Source: Cordia subcordata (taxonomy: Eukaryota; Streptophyta; Magnoliopsida; Boraginales; Cordiaceae). From it: DNA of 64,000 bases. The notes below the pieces were generated by a model, which saw only the letters and a list, made by a program, of their open reading frames with translations, had not been told where the DNA came from and searched no databases. Both the position numbers and the translations under genes were made by a program. Of the stretch, positions 12,411 through 24,263 are shown piece by piece (position 1 is the first letter of the stretch; each line of letters starts with the position of its first letter). The stretch lies in NCBI GenBank assembly GCA_028554755.1, contig JAPTOF010000005.1, positions 13,490,001 through 13,554,000 of the forward strand, written 5' to 3'.

Positions 12411-12620
12411 CACTAAATTTAAGACAAATTTGAGACAGAAATTTTTTGTCTCAATTTAAGACGGATTTGAGAAAGAAACTTTGAGCTAAATTTTCTAATA
12501 ATTTAATACAAATTGGAGGCAAAAAATTTTCCGTTTTAATTAGAGATAAAATTTTTCGCCTTAAAATTTGAGACAAGGGTTTTTCAAACGGAAAATTTTC
12601 ATCTCAAATTCAATAAGTTT
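12411..12620. repeat. Repeat with TTTGAGAC inverted motifs
   Basis: About 200 bp present beside copy B but absent at the matching place beside copy A (near 7875). It contains direct and inverted copies of TTGAGACA/TTTGTCTCAA. Sub-terminal arrays of this kind are known of CACTA-type elements, and it begins CACTAAATTTAAGAC, but I see no matching second end, so the class is uncertain. Confidence 0.4.
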
Positions 12621-12864
12621 TTATTGTTTATAAGACGTTAGAATTGGGTTTTTAAGCTCCCCTTATGATTTCTCATGTATTTAAGAGTAATTAATGGGAA
12701 ATTTGATAACAAAGTGGATGATTTATTCTTCATTTTTTGGTTAATGATGGTCGTTAATTTAGTCATTAGATCAGTTTCTTTAATCAAGCAATTGATGATA
12801 TATACAAACTTATTGAAAAGTTCTATCTCTCTAACTTTTTTGAGCAAGAGGTGATTCATTTAAA

Positions 12865-12930
12865 GTATCAAGTACAACATTATAAGGTTGATGTGCCTAA
12901 CTGCAACATTATAAGGTTGATGTGCCTAAT
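12865..12930. repeat. Short tandem duplication
   Basis: Two adjacent copies of CAACATTATAAGGTTGATGT with flanking bases, about 31 bp per unit. Confidence 0.7.
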
Positions 12931-13029
12931 CACCCCAAATTTGAAAGATTTGTTAGATCCACTAGAACATGTAAATCTATTAGACTACAAACAAAGAAAT
13001 TGATACTAGCCTACTCGTGATGTTCCTTG

Positions 13030-13500
13030 CTTGGTTCGCTATAGGAAGTGCTTTCAGCAAAGGGGGAGGGGAGGGAATTCGATGAATCGCCGCTAAGGGG
13101 GCCTTAAGCGTTCATCCATTGATTATATTTTTACCATTAAGTCTCTAGGGTAAATAGGGATCCTAATCCTAGGCAAGCTAGTCAGTTAAGTTTCTCTTCA
13201 TTTTTTGAGATAAGCAGTTCCATTCCTTCGACTTCTCCAAGATTTGACCCTTCGCTTTCCACTGAGCTGAGGTAATCCCTGAAACCCCTCGATCTACAGC
13301 TCAAATGGTCCCTTATGAAGTTTTTATTGGTCTTATTCTTACTGTGCGCCTTGCAAGCACGTTTGGATCCGCGAATATCCCACGTTGAGATTTTAGAAAA
13401 AAGTGGGCCTGGGCACAAGCTCAACTTCTTCGTTCCATCCTTCGGCCCTTCACCTATCGGCTTGGCAAGCAAGCTGCCTTGACCGATCGTTATGCTCTAG
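13030..13500. other. GC-rich patch, possibly organelle-derived
   Basis: Base composition is near 50% GC, in contrast to the AT-rich neighbours, with runs such as CAAAGGGGGAGGGGAGGG and GCCGCTAAGGGGGCCTTAAG. The texture resembles plant mitochondrial intergenic DNA inserted into the nucleus, and a similar patch follows at 13900-14020. I recognise no organelle gene in it, and the 96-residue minus-strand ORF inside resembles nothing I know. Confidence 0.35.
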
Positions 13501-13552
13501 CTTATCAACTTTATGCTGATGATTGGTGGAAACAAGAAAATCAAAAGCTCAT

Positions 13553-13815
13553 CCTTTAGCTGATAGATTGAAAAGGTTAATTTTTACTCTTTATATCTTA
13601 ACAGCAATTATAGAACGAGCTAGTATGAAAGTTATCAAGACAAGGGTTTTGGAACAAGATGGATGATGACTTTTTGAAAAATAATTTGATTATTTATATA
13701 GAAAAACAAATTACTAAAAATGTTCATATAGATACAATAAATTCTACTCTATAAAAGAGAAGCGAGCACAATTTCATGGATTGAATTCGTAAACTTTTGT
13801 TACATAGTTTTATGT
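13553..13815 (+). pseudogene. hAT transposase C-terminal fragment
   Basis: Translation gives PLADRLKRLIFTLYILTAII, then ERASMKVIKTRV, then after a frameshift DDFLKNNLIIYIEKQITKNV. This matches the C-terminal dimerisation region of hAT transposases, especially the zinc-finger MYM/TTF-type plant group (consensus 'DRL.RL.LTLPVSTATTERAFSAMK.VKTRL' then 'L.VYIE'). The reading frame is interrupted by two stops and a shift near 13665. Only the tail is present; no TIRs were found. Confidence 0.7.
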
Positions 13816-14289
13816 TATTTTTGCTAAATAATATTCTTTACATTTGTTTATATTTTAAATGCTTAATATTATTGCTCTTCTCAATTAAATGTAAACTCCC
13901 CCAAGAGTAGATTCTTGGCTTTACTCCTGCTTATGGAACTCACCGCGGGAGAGAGGTTAGGGTATTGCCGTGAACTGAATGACGGGGGAAAAGGGGGAAA
14001 CTGACCTTAGGGGAGACAAGTGTGGAATAAGGGTATGACTATTCATTAAAATGCACTGATATAAACGCGACCAACGATTGGATCAAGAAACCTATATCCC
14101 ATATAATCATCTACATACCCTAAGAAGATACAAGAAAAAAAACCTAGGGGAGAATTTGTGGGCAATGCGCGTAGTTAAATTCGAAAAACGTATGCAACCT
14201 AAGGCTCAAAGAAAAGAGTAATCTGGTGTGTTATTAAACAACAATTCAAAAGGTGATTTGTAGGAAAGAGTTGGAGAAGGAAGTCGACT

Positions 14290-14890
14290 TATTACAAAAA
14301 TAACCATTTACAGAGATTCTAACCAAATCTCATATGGTTTATATGGAGGCATGCAAGAGAAAAGTAAGTGCAACTTCTGAAATATAACGCTTTTCTCATG
14401 CAGCCACTCCATTTTTTGGTGGAGTATATGAATAAGACTTATCAAAAAAATTCATGAAAATCGTGGTTATCAAGTTCATCGTCGTCGTCTCTGTAGAACT
14501 GTTTAATTTGAGTGAAGAATAAGGTCTCAACAACCTGCTTTCCAAAGGTCTGAAAATTAGCGACAACTCCTGACTTTCGAAACATTGGAAAAATCCATGC
14601 AGAACATGAAAAATTATCAACAAGCACTACAAAGTATCAATTGAAAAGGTGGTGTACCATGATGTTCAACCAAAGTGAAAGGTAACCGTAATTTTATCCA
14701 AGTTATAATCCACACAACTGTCACACTTAAAATGAGTGAATTGAATGAAATTGTTCGAATTTAAATAAGAAAACGACCTAGCATTCAAAAGTTCTAGTTT
14801 ACGATGTCGGACTTCTTCGCTTGTTTCGTGAGCTAACAATTCATGCAAAGTTAGAGAAACACTGCCAGCTAGTAAAGAGTAATGATCACT
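14290..14890 (-). pseudogene. Ty1/copia pre-integrase and integrase fragment
   Basis: On the minus strand, about 14848-14666 gives a zinc-finger-like pre-integrase region (LHELLAHETSEEVRHRKLEL, then CDSC). About 14630-14310 gives integrase core: LVDNFSCSAWIFPMFRKS, FGKQVVETLFFTQIK, YRDDDDE, FHEFF, YTPPKNGVAA-stop-EK and EVALTFLLHA. The two catalytic aspartates (LVDNFS and YRDDDDE) and the EK after NGVAA correspond to the retroviral-type DD..E core. Several stops make it dead. No LTRs were found on either side. Confidence 0.75.
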
Positions 14891-14924
14891 GCTGCTTGTC
14901 GTATGAAGGAGTGGAGTCCCTATG

Positions 14925-15445
14925 GTCTTGTCCAGTGAGGGATCTAGAAATTCTTTTTACGGGGTCAACATGAAATTAAAAAGAATAAATTTAATAATAT
15001 TTATAGAAAAGATAAAACAGAAAGTGATCATTTTCTTTAGAAGCAAAAATAATTTTTTTTTGGTACTATTGAAGCCTAAAAGCCAAAAGTGGAAATTTCT
15101 TTTTACAAAAAAATAATGTGTTTCCCTTTTTTCAATAACATAAGGCTTTAGAAGGGTTGTTTACATCCAAAATAATAGAATGATTCTCTAGGGCTTTCTC
15201 TATTTATTGTATTCATGTATATTTTTAAATAAAATATATGCTACTCTTTAAGAAAAGATAAGAATTTGATACATAATAAGTTATTAGAATTTATGAACTA
15301 AATATTTTTTTATCCTTAATTATTTAAAATACTATAAAAAAAGAGGGTTCAATTAAAAAATTTACGGGGTCATTTTAGTTCATATCTATATTTAAACAAT
15401 AACACTTGAAAGCAAAAAGGGGTCACTTGAACCCCCCAGATTAAA
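14925..15445. repeat. Decayed dispersed repeat (GGGGTCA / TGACCCC ends)
   Basis: Begins CAGTGAGGGATCTAGAAATT with TTTTTACGGGGTCAAC and ends near AAGGGGTCACTTGAACCCCC. The same layout occurs near 8190-8605. Probably an old non-autonomous transposon; class not determined. Confidence 0.4.
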
Positions 15446-15909
15446 CACTGCATGCCCCTGCCAATAGTCTAGTCCTTGAGAGAAAAGGAGTCAGAATCAA
15501 ACACGGCAAAGATGAGACGTTGGCCATGGCTGATGGAAAAGGAAGGTGTGGTGAACACGGGTTAAAGAAGACGTAGAAGAAGGGTTTAGGATTTAGAAGG
15601 ATCGTAGATGTCTTGATACCATAATTCATATAGATTGTATTGAGGGTCGCACCCCAACGAGGGTGTCTTGACATGTTTTTATATATTTAAAAAAAAGTTG
15701 TGCATATGACAACCATAACCTTTTTCAGATAAGGTGTTACAAGATATCTTTATACACTAATAAAACTAACATATGATTAAGCCAAAGCGACAAAAATTGT
15801 ACATCTTTCTCGTATATATTACGATGTACTTTTTACATTCAATCCTGTACATCAGGACTAAGATGAACAGATTCTTTCTAGGATTATGTTTTCGCCAAGT
15901 TGAAAGTTC

Positions 15910-16855
15910 TCATTGAGAAACACTAACTGCAACCTCAAGACATCTCAATGTTTTTTGATGATTCAGGAGTCCCATGAACCAAAATTCAAAATCGTCCTCA
16001 GTAACTATTTGTATATACTTCTGTGATGGCTTCTTCACATTTTCACTTGCATTTGCTCGCTTTATCTTTTGCAAAGGGATCACAACCTGCATATATAACA
16101 TAATTTGAAATTTTCATTAGACATTTTTAGATTGGCTATATAAACATATAGAACATCTCACATTATTTTGTGGGGTGATTTGTGAGCAGCAACATGTACC
16201 TTGTAACGAATTCTCAGAAACTCTCCCGAAGGAGAGAGGACTTTGATCGATTTGTCGCTGCAGAAGGCAACTTTGTGAGTAGAAATGAAGAGAAGGCCTG
16301 CAATGGGACCAGCCGTTGTTGACAGATAGCATTGAGAAACCTTTACAAGTTTCTCCTCTTGTTTGACGCTAAAATTCTTCTTGAAAACTTTCTCAACTCC
16401 ACCAACTTGAAGGATCCTTGCCCCTAGGCTCAACTTCCCTTTCAGAGTGTCTGTTAACTTTGGCCCTAATTTTACTGCGGTATCAAAATTTTAATACGTA
16501 AGCACTATAATTGATACTATCATTCATACCATTGTTGAATTAAATATTGAGATCCAGATACAAAAGATGGCAGTATATACATATTATTGGAGTTATAATA
16601 TAATATACCGTGTTCTCGAATGCCCTGAGCGAAATTGTCCATCCTTTCCCCGATTTTGTTCACCCTACTGATTGTCGAATCTCTTTTGCTTCGTCTACTT
16701 TGGGAAGTTTCGTGTGAAGCAAATGGTGGAGCATGATGATCACCAGCAGTAGGATGAGATAAAATTCTTCTGGATGCCTTCTCAAATGAGTATTCTGCTG
16801 CTGAACTAAGGACTTGAAGTCCAATAACATGATTGTAGCTGAGGTTCTTCATCAT
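15910..16855 (-). CDS. GEM-like protein (GRAM domain), copy C
   Basis: Exons on the minus strand are 16855-16609, 16474-16200 and 16086-15910; GT..AG borders, phases 1 and 0, about 232 residues, no internal stop. It starts MMKNLSYNHVIGLQVLSS, has the linker SQSRRSKRDSTISR and MNKIGERMDNFAQGIREH, then the GRAM domain at roughly residues 98-178 (SQCYLSTTAGPIAGLLFIS), and ends FEFWFMGLLNHQKTLRCL. It is a small GRAM protein expected at membranes; related Arabidopsis GEM-like 6, 7 and 8 are also a tandem cluster. Differences from copies A and D are mainly conservative. The region where the other copies have a TATA box is a TA microsatellite here. Confidence 0.9.
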
Positions 16856-16951
16856 GTTGAAGGCGTTTGCTATGAATGTATTGTTTGATCCGATGTTGAT
16901 CTCTACAATTTGATGCGCTATTAATGGTTGCTCCCCAAGGTTAAGTTAATC

Positions 16952-16985
<34 letters not shown>
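16952..16985. repeat. (TA)n microsatellite in the promoter of copy C
   Basis: TA run about 95-130 bp before the start codon, where copies A and D have a discrete TATA box. Confidence 0.9.
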
Positions 16986-16986
<1 letters not shown>

Positions 16987-17787
16987 GTATACAGTGGTTG
17001 ATGTGAGTTGTTTGATGTTTACTTTTTGTTGCATGCATGAGTCATCCTGGGGTCAGCAAAGCATTAAAAGGTTTATATATGTGTGTGTATGTATGTATAT
17101 ATACATGAGACCTTTTACTGTTAAGAGAAACTAAATGTGGAAAATGGTTGAAAAGGTCCAAGTCTCCTCTAGAAAGAAATACAAAAAGTAAAAATAATCT
17201 AATATATACTTTGATCAGCTGTTTAATCATTCAACAGTAACCAAAGACATTGCAGATGTGTAATTTATACTTTCTGATCTGGAAGGTCGGCTGTCTGATC
17301 TAATCCATTGACAATCAACTGCATGACACAAAAAGAAAAAAGAAAAAAAAAGGGGCAAAAAGCAAGCTTTAAATACCTATTTGGATTAGGGTTGAATAAG
17401 CATCTTGACCGTGTTAGTTATTAGGTCAACAAAGGGAAATTAAACCACCCACATGCAAGCCACAACATTATACATGCGTAGGACTTTTTTCATTTTCTTT
17501 TGTTTATACATTTGTTTGGTTTCAAGAATTCGTTTAAACTGATATTCAAAAATATTCTCAAAGCTACAAGCTTTGAGGTGTAAAGGTCAGGTTTGTAGGC
17601 CAACCATGCGGATTCGGTACATGAATTGCCAACTGAAAAATCTCGCCAGGGCCCGCCAGCTGCCTTGATTGCCATCGCTGTCGATTATCTGAATATATTT
17701 TATCCATAAGATTTTCCCTTCCCCCCATGTTGGATTCCAAGACTAAAAAAACTTTTTTTTCTTTGGTTCAATTCTTTTTAAACCTTC

Positions 17788-18120
17788 ACTACACTAATTA
17801 GTCACTTAGGCCATAGCCGATCCCGTGACAAAACACTATAATTCCCATTATTAAAACATTTAGTCACGGGAATTTTGGTAATAATTTACTGTAGCTCAAA
17901 GGGTCGTGGCTAAAAAATTGGGAGGGGAAAAGTTATTTTATGACTAACATTCTAATTTTAGCTATTAGGATATCCTGTGGCTAAAATTCATACCAAAAGA
18001 GTTACGCCACATGACATCTCATGACTAAAATCCATATTTAAGTCTTGTCACATGATATCCGTGACTAAAATCCGTAGCTAAACTTTGCCATAGGATATCC
18101 TGTGACTCTTAAAATATAAA
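17788..18120. repeat. CACTA-like terminal fragment with subterminal repeats
   Basis: Begins CACTACACTAATTAGTCAC and contains repeated and inverted units of GGATATCCTGTGGCTAAAAT type (near 17967, 18045 and 18095). A CACTA start plus short subterminal repeats in both orientations is typical of En/Spm-type elements. I did not find a convincing opposite end, so this may be one arm only. Confidence 0.5.
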
Positions 18121-18415
18121 TTCCAACCTCATAAAACATATTTTGAAATTTATATAAATTAACAAATTGACTTTCAAAAATACATCATCCATTTCATTAC
18201 ATTTGCCACCCTAAGGAAAAAGAAGATTCTTGCTCTAACAAAATCTACCATCTTCAATTGATTGAAGCAAATGCCTTCACCATTACCATTTATAAGAACT
18301 GTTACAAATGTAGACAGTGGCTGCGAATTACTTATAGATAAACAATAGTAGATAAGAAACAGTGGCCTAGCAAGTCCACACATGAAGAAGAAAAGCTTGG
18401 TTGTAACAAGATTTA

Positions 18416-18630
18416 GGGGCTGTTTGGATTGACTTTTTTCCCTTAAAAAGGTTATATTAAATTTTCAATAACTATTTGATTTGGCTTTCAAAAAAGCTAA
18501 AATTCTGAAGAAAAAAAAAACTCAAATACAGTTTTTTTAAAAAAGTAGAATTTTCAACTTCTTAAAAAAAGTTATTTTTTAAAAGTTGTTAAAAAAACAT
18601 TTTTTTAAAAGAGCCAATCCAAACAAGCCC
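18416..18630. mobile_element. MITE with TTA target duplication
   Basis: A 215-bp element beginning GGGGCTGTTTGGATTG and ending CCAATCCAAACAAGCCC, i.e. terminal inverted repeats, flanked on both sides by TTA (18413-18415 and 18631-18633). A TTA duplication with such ends is known of Tourist-like PIF/Harbinger MITEs. The inside is A/T-rich and non-coding. Confidence 0.75.
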
Positions 18631-18639
18631 TTAGAAGAA

Positions 18640-21080
18640 GAAGAAGAAGTAGTAGTAGTAGTAAAAAGAGTGAAACCTTCCTCGCGGGAGTGAAATGGGT
18701 TCTTTCGATATCTGCAAATAATACTCTATAGGGTAGAGAGTTGTACACTAATTTTGGAGATTTTGAATTAAACTAAAAAATCGTACTGAATTATATCGGG
18801 ATCAAAAGTTCTATTGACTTTTTCACAAGTAACTTAACCGAACCGAGAATTTCCTTCTTAACCGAATCGAGAATTTCCTTGTGACATGGATCTAGATCCC
18901 GTAATGAGAAATGAGAACTATATCGGGCAATAAAGCGAAACCAAACCAATATTATATCAAACTGGGTTAGACTGGAAGAACTGAATCTTTTAATATCAAT
19001 AATTATATGTAGAAAACTTAATCTTAATAACCACCTATTTTAATATTATAATTTTTAAAGATTTTATATAGTATTCTAATATTGATATTTTTACTTTGAG
19101 GTTATAGAAATTTTTAAAATTCTTACTAAGAAAGAAAAAATTAATAAGAAAGTACTTTATATTTGTAATATAATCATACTTGATTCTAGTTATACAATAC
19201 ACTTGATCAATTCTATTCTATTATTAAGTTTATTTATGTAATTTAAGTTTTTAATCTTAATCTCTAGTCAAGATTAGTCTAATAAATATCATATTTCTTA
19301 GTTACTCAACTAATTTTACAGTAATTGTTTTAATCCTATTAATCTTTATATACATGCTAATTAAAGTTTATGATCTAATCATTAGGGGAAAAAAAAAGTG
19401 TCAAGGTGTAAGAAGGTCAAAGTCAGAAATAGAGTTAAGTTTTTAATATTGCAACTGTTAATCTTAAATTCAATATTAGCTCTTTATTAATGTATTTTAC
19501 TACAGTATATACCATGCAATGCACGAAAAATTTCATGTTTTTAGTATTTTTATTTATTATTAATGACTAACTTTTATATTTTATGTGAGGATAAAATATA
19601 AATATATTTTTTAAAATTTAATTCTTGAGAAGTTTTCAATATTATTTATGTTTTTATGAGATATCTTTAATAATTGAAGAAAATGTTTAAATTGGTCACT
19701 ATGAGATATCTTCAGTAATTGAATAAAATATTTAAATTGAAAAAGTAAAATCAGAAAATAATCTGGTATGGAAAAAAAACCAATAAAAGATATTTGAATG
19801 TTATTTTTAATTAGATGGAGTATTACTAATTGATCATTAAATAGATCTAAATTAGGTAATTGTGTGTGTGTACATACATACATACATACATACATGTGTG
19901 TGTGTGTACATACATACATACATACATACATGTGTGTGTGTGTGTGTATGGTAAACTAAATACTCTGTTAAATAGAAAAGTCTTGAAATGATGACGTGTG
20001 ACATATGCTATAAAAGCATGCACCTTCTTATCTGTAATAAATAGATATATGTACTGGTCAATTTTAATGATATTACTAATTTAATTCTCCACTAACTTAA
20101 TTCTTTACTAGCTAAAGCTAATAGCATTTAATTGATGTGGGTTATATTGCATATTTGCTAATTCTAGTTTTACTACTAACTCATTTATCTAATTTGACTT
20201 ACTAATCTTTAACCTTCAAACAATAACTTTAATCAGACATAATTTCATTGATTCTAGTTATATGAAGAACTAAATTTTGTAATATAATTAACCTAATCAT
20301 ATTGGCTTACTTAATTAAATAATATTATTAGTTATAAATTTGTATAAGTTTTACATATTTTTCACGTCACATTAGTGTAATCTTTCTTGGGTTGTTGGTG
20401 CAAGAGTTTAACTCTACTAATGTATTAACTGATTGTTTTATTTTTATCACTTTGTGTTGATTAAAATTTAAATTTCATTTCTTTCTATTTTCTTTTATTT
20501 TATCATTTGAAACTCTGTTAACGTGAGAACAATTTCTTTGGAATTCTGTTGAAAATTATTTAACTAGTATTGAAAAACTCAAGTCTCTATCGTATTTTGT
20601 CCCAATGAACAAGTATCAAAAGAACCCAATTAATGCCTTATCGAACTATCCTGAAAATTTGAGACGGTATAGGATAGAGATTTTTTCTTATGGTATGATT
20701 TTGATTCTAAAATATTCAGGAATGGAAAGTTTAAAATAGTTTTGGAAATTTTTATATCTCTCAGCTAGATTGAATCGCATACACCCCTAGTCAGAATTAT
20801 TTGTCTGGATGAAAGTACCCACAAAATCTCCAACCAAACAAAACCTCATGCATGGTACATGTGATATCATCACTAAATTTCTAATGGATATGATATTTGG
20901 ACTAACGGTAACATGCGATTAAAAGATAAGGGGTTAAAATGTTTGATTATAAAGATAAGAAATTTAAGTGTAAATACCATAAACATAGGGAATTATTTAT
21001 ATAATTAACCATATATTAAATATCAAGTTTGCCATCTATGACCGGAATTGGAAGAAAGAGGAAACTATATATGAAAAAGA
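18640..21080. other. AT-rich intergenic stretch
   Basis: No gene recognised. It contains a GAA/GTA triplet run near 18634-18663, the microsatellite at 19861-19957, and long AT-rich sequence. No transposon ends were found with confidence. Confidence 0.5.
19861..19957. repeat. Compound (TG)n(ACAT)n minisatellite
   Basis: Two near-identical 36-bp units, each a TG run followed by five or six ACAT/TACA units, then a third TG run. This is a simple tandem repeat, not a CRISPR array. Confidence 0.9.
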
Positions 21081-22033
21081 AGATAAAGGTTGATCATTTT
21101 CATCCTACTTCTAGCGTAAACTCGTATACTTTTTATCTCTCAACTTTTCCACTTGAATAAATTGCCACAAAGTTGTGCCGGCAAATATTTTCTTGATAAT
21201 TAAGTTTTCCTTAGTCTTCGAATCCAAAATGTAGGGAAGGGGATGATGCATTTCTGATGTGATGAGATGCTCCTATGCTGGACAAATAGTAATGGATAAT
21301 ATTACATTTAATGTCAACACCAATGGCATATATTCAAAGCCAGCGGGCCGTATCTAGATTCTTCAGTTGGGATTCATGTTTCCAAAAGCATAAAGCAAAC
21401 GATTTGCAAGTACTCATGAATCTGCATGGTTGGCCTACAAGCCATATGCCTTTGGCACATAAAAAATTAATAAGAAGAAAGTAATCTAAATAAGTAATAA
21501 CACAAAAACACACACACACATATATATATAATATTTATATATGTGCGTGTATACATGGTGGTGGCATGCATGTGGGTTTTTTCCCTTGCCTGAGCTATTA
21601 AGTAAGAGGGGCTAGCATTCTTATATATTCAACTTTCAAATCCAATTGGCATTGTAGATGACATGTTATCAAAGACTTATATAAGTGCTTATCTTTTTCC
21701 CTTTGATGGCTCATGCATTCTCAAATGGATTACATCACAAAGCCAACCTTCCAGCTCAGAAAGCTTAAATAACACATCCGCAATGCTTGGTTACTACTGC
21801 TGGAGGATTGAAAAGTTGATCAAAGTCGTATACCAGCAGATTATTTTACTTTTCGCAATTCTTTCTAGATGAGACATGATGGATCTTCTCAACCATTTTC
21901 CACATCTCCTTTATCTTAATGGCTGAAGTAAATTAAAATAAAGTTCATATCTCATCACCCTTAATGGTTTGCTGACCCCAGGATGATTCATGCAACTTAT
22001 AAAAGTCAAGATTCAACAACTCACATCAAGCAC

Positions 22034-22045
22034 TATATATATAAA
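22034..22045 (+). promoter_or_regulatory. TATA box of GEM-like copy D
   Basis: TATATATAAAC about 95 bp before the start codon, followed by the conserved block TTAACCCTTTGGAGAG that is also seen upstream of copy A. Confidence 0.6.
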
Positions 22046-22136
22046 CTTAACCCTTTGGAGAGCTAGCAACCATTGCACATCAAATTGTGGAGATCGACAT
22101 CTGATAAAATAATACATTCATAACAAGGCTTGCAAG

Positions 22137-23091
22137 ATGATGAAGAACCTCAGCTACAACCATGTTATTGGACTTCAAGTCCTTAGTTCAGCAGCATCGT
22201 TCTCATTTGAGAAGGCACCCACAAGAATTTTATCTCATCCTGCTGCTGATCAACACTATGATGCTCCACCATTTGCTTCATACAAAATTTCGCAAAGTAG
22301 ACGAAGTAAAAGAGGTTTAGCAATGAGCAGGATGAACAAAATCGGGGAAAGGATGGACAATTTCGCTCAAGGCATTCGTGAACACGGTAATTTATGTCGT
22401 AACTCTAATATAATTAGTTATACGCTGATTCCATCTTTTGTATCTTCAATTTATCTCGAAAATCAAACCTGGTAGAGATTTATAAATAAATATCCAAACG
22501 TATTGATCAAAATTTTGATTCTGCAGTTAAATTAGGGCCAAACTTAAAAGACACCCTGAAAGGGAAGTTGAGCCTTGGGGCAAGAATCCTTCAGGTTGGT
22601 GGAGTGGAGAAAGTTTTCAAGAAGAATTTTTGCGTCAAAGAAGGGGAGAAACTAGAAAATGTCTCTCAATGCTATCTTTCAACAACGGCTGGTCCCATTG
22701 CAGGCCTTCTCTTCATTTCTACGCACAAAGCTGCCTTCTGCAGTGAGAAATCAATCAAAGTCGTCAGTCCTTCAGGAGACTTTCTAAGAATCCGTTATAA
22801 GGTATATGCTGCTGCTCACAAATCACCCTTCACAACACAATATAGGACATTACATTATCTTTTATATAGGCCAATCTCGAAATGTCTGACGAATTTTCCA
22901 AACTATATATGCAGGTTGTGATCCTTTTGCAAAAGATAAAGCAAGCAAATGCAAGTGAGAATGTGAAGAAGGCATCACAGAAGTACATACAAGTGGTTAC
23001 AGAGGATGATTTTGAATTTTGGTTCATGGGATTCTTGAATCATCAAAAGACTTTGAGAAGTCTCCAGCTTGTGATCAATGGATCTCAATGA
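22137..23091 (+). CDS. GEM-like protein (GRAM domain), copy D
   Basis: Exons 22137-22386, 22527-22801 and 22915-23091 with GT..AG borders; phases 1 and 0; 233 residues. Exon 1 has MMKNLSYNHVIGLQVLSSAA and MNKIGERMDNFAQGIREH. The joined reading continues VKLGPNLKDTLKGKLSLGAR, then the GRAM domain with SQCYLSTTAGPIAGLLFIS, then VVILLQKIKQANASENV and FEFWFMGFLNHQKTLRSL. GRAM domains bind lipids or membranes; family members such as GEM and GER5 act in epidermal patterning and ABA-linked development, but no role can be assigned here. It is the only plus-strand copy. Substitutions such as SYKISQ for SHETSQ and KAAF for KVAF separate it from A and C. Reads intact, with a TATA box at the usual distance. 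Confidence 0.9.
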
Positions 23092-23629
23092 AACAATCTG
23101 TTTATGTTACTACTGATGTACAGAAGTGAATGTAAAAAGTACATATAATAATATACAAGAGAAAGATGTACAATTTTGGTAACTTAGTCTTCATATGGCC
23201 TCCATATTGAAGATTTCAGATATAGCCAAACTCTACCATAATGCTGACTTCGGGCTTACATGTTTCTTCATTTAATTTTATCATCGATTTCTTTTCTTTC
23301 TAAACGAAATAAATCTGATCGTACATTTATGTTGTCTATCTGTACACAATTTGACAAAAGAGTCTCAGTAACTCAGGAAAAGATATACAGGACTGGTAAT
23401 CTACGCAACATGTTATAAACCTTTCGTATATTCTTCCATATAGATCTAATGTGAAATGCATTTTTTAGCCCCTATTTTCTGTGAAAGTGGCATGTTCTTC
23501 GGTTTCAAAATTCGTTGAGAGCCATATGGTTTAGAAAATGTTGCACATTAACCTAACCCTTAATTTTTTGGTTAAAGTTAGAGTCTAAAAAATACATCTA
23601 CAACACATTTTGTCTTGTTAATAATAAAA

Positions 23630-23820
23630 AAAAACTCCAATAAATTAGTGCAAATTCCTTTTTTTGCTTTTAAAAATGTTACAAACTTCCTCATCTGCTG
23701 TTAAAAATAGTGCAAATTTCTCCTTCTAATTCAAAATAAGGTGCAAATACACCCCTAGATGAGTAAAAAATAAAAACATATCTCCTAAATTGTGCGAATT
23801 TCTTCGTTTAAATGACACGT
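23630..23820. repeat. Dispersed repeat, copy 2 (reverse orientation)
   Basis: Reverse complement carries GTATTTGCACCTTATTTTGA and the same modules as 5560-5760. It lies downstream of copy D, as copy 1 lies downstream of copy A. Confidence 0.6.
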
Positions 23821-23847
23821 TATTAAAAAACACAAATATATTCAATA

Positions 23848-24055
23848 ACTAGTCATCTCTAAGCCCGTGCTTCACATGAATCAATATTTTTATATAATTC
23901 TCAGAAATTTGTAAACCGTTTGATTAAATAATGAAATTTAGACTATCTCAAATATAGAAATTTTGAATTAGGAAATTTAAAGTATTTTGGAAAAATAAAT
24001 TTTGAATTAATAATAAGAACGAATTCTAACAATTGCAAAACTTCCAAACACTAAT
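23848..24055 (-). mobile_element. Possible Helitron 3' end (minus strand)
   Basis: On the minus strand the sequence near 23873-23848 reads GTGAAGCACGGGCTTAGAGA and TGACTAG followed by T, i.e. a small GC hairpin about 12 bases before CTAG/T, the known Helitron 3' terminus. The 5' end was not identified; the copia stack at 24056 may interrupt it. Confidence 0.4.
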
Positions 24056-24263
24056 TGATAGGAAGAGAATTTGAAAAAGAAAAAGATAAAACAGACACTA
24101 CAAGAAATCAAACTAGTGATTACATATATGGTAGTTTTTAGTTACATTTAGAAATGTAATGAAATTAATTAGTTACACTTGGCCCAAGTATAAAGATTTT
24201 AAATGTAACTAAAAATAATGCTACATTTATAAGCATAACTAATGTTTGTTATATTAAAAAATA

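Larger units (their letters stand above)
21085..23560. repeat. Inverted duplicate of the copy B unit (carries copy D)
   Basis: Read backwards, this block matches about 9990-12310 across upstream flank, gene and downstream flank. Shared anchors include the GCTTGTAGGCCAACCATG block, the AAAATGTAGGG / TTCGAAGACTAA block, and the downstream block around the inverse of GTTTGGCTATA and TTGTCAAA. Copy D is therefore an inverted segmental duplicate, most like copy B. Confidence 0.7.

Noticed and set aside
13182..13472. Minus-strand 96-residue ORF
   Set aside because: Lies in the GC-rich patch; no domain, and length is expected by chance at this composition.
19861..19957. Regular repeat that could be mistaken for a CRISPR-like array
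   Set aside because: Units are simple TG and ACAT runs with no unique spacers, in a plant nuclear context.
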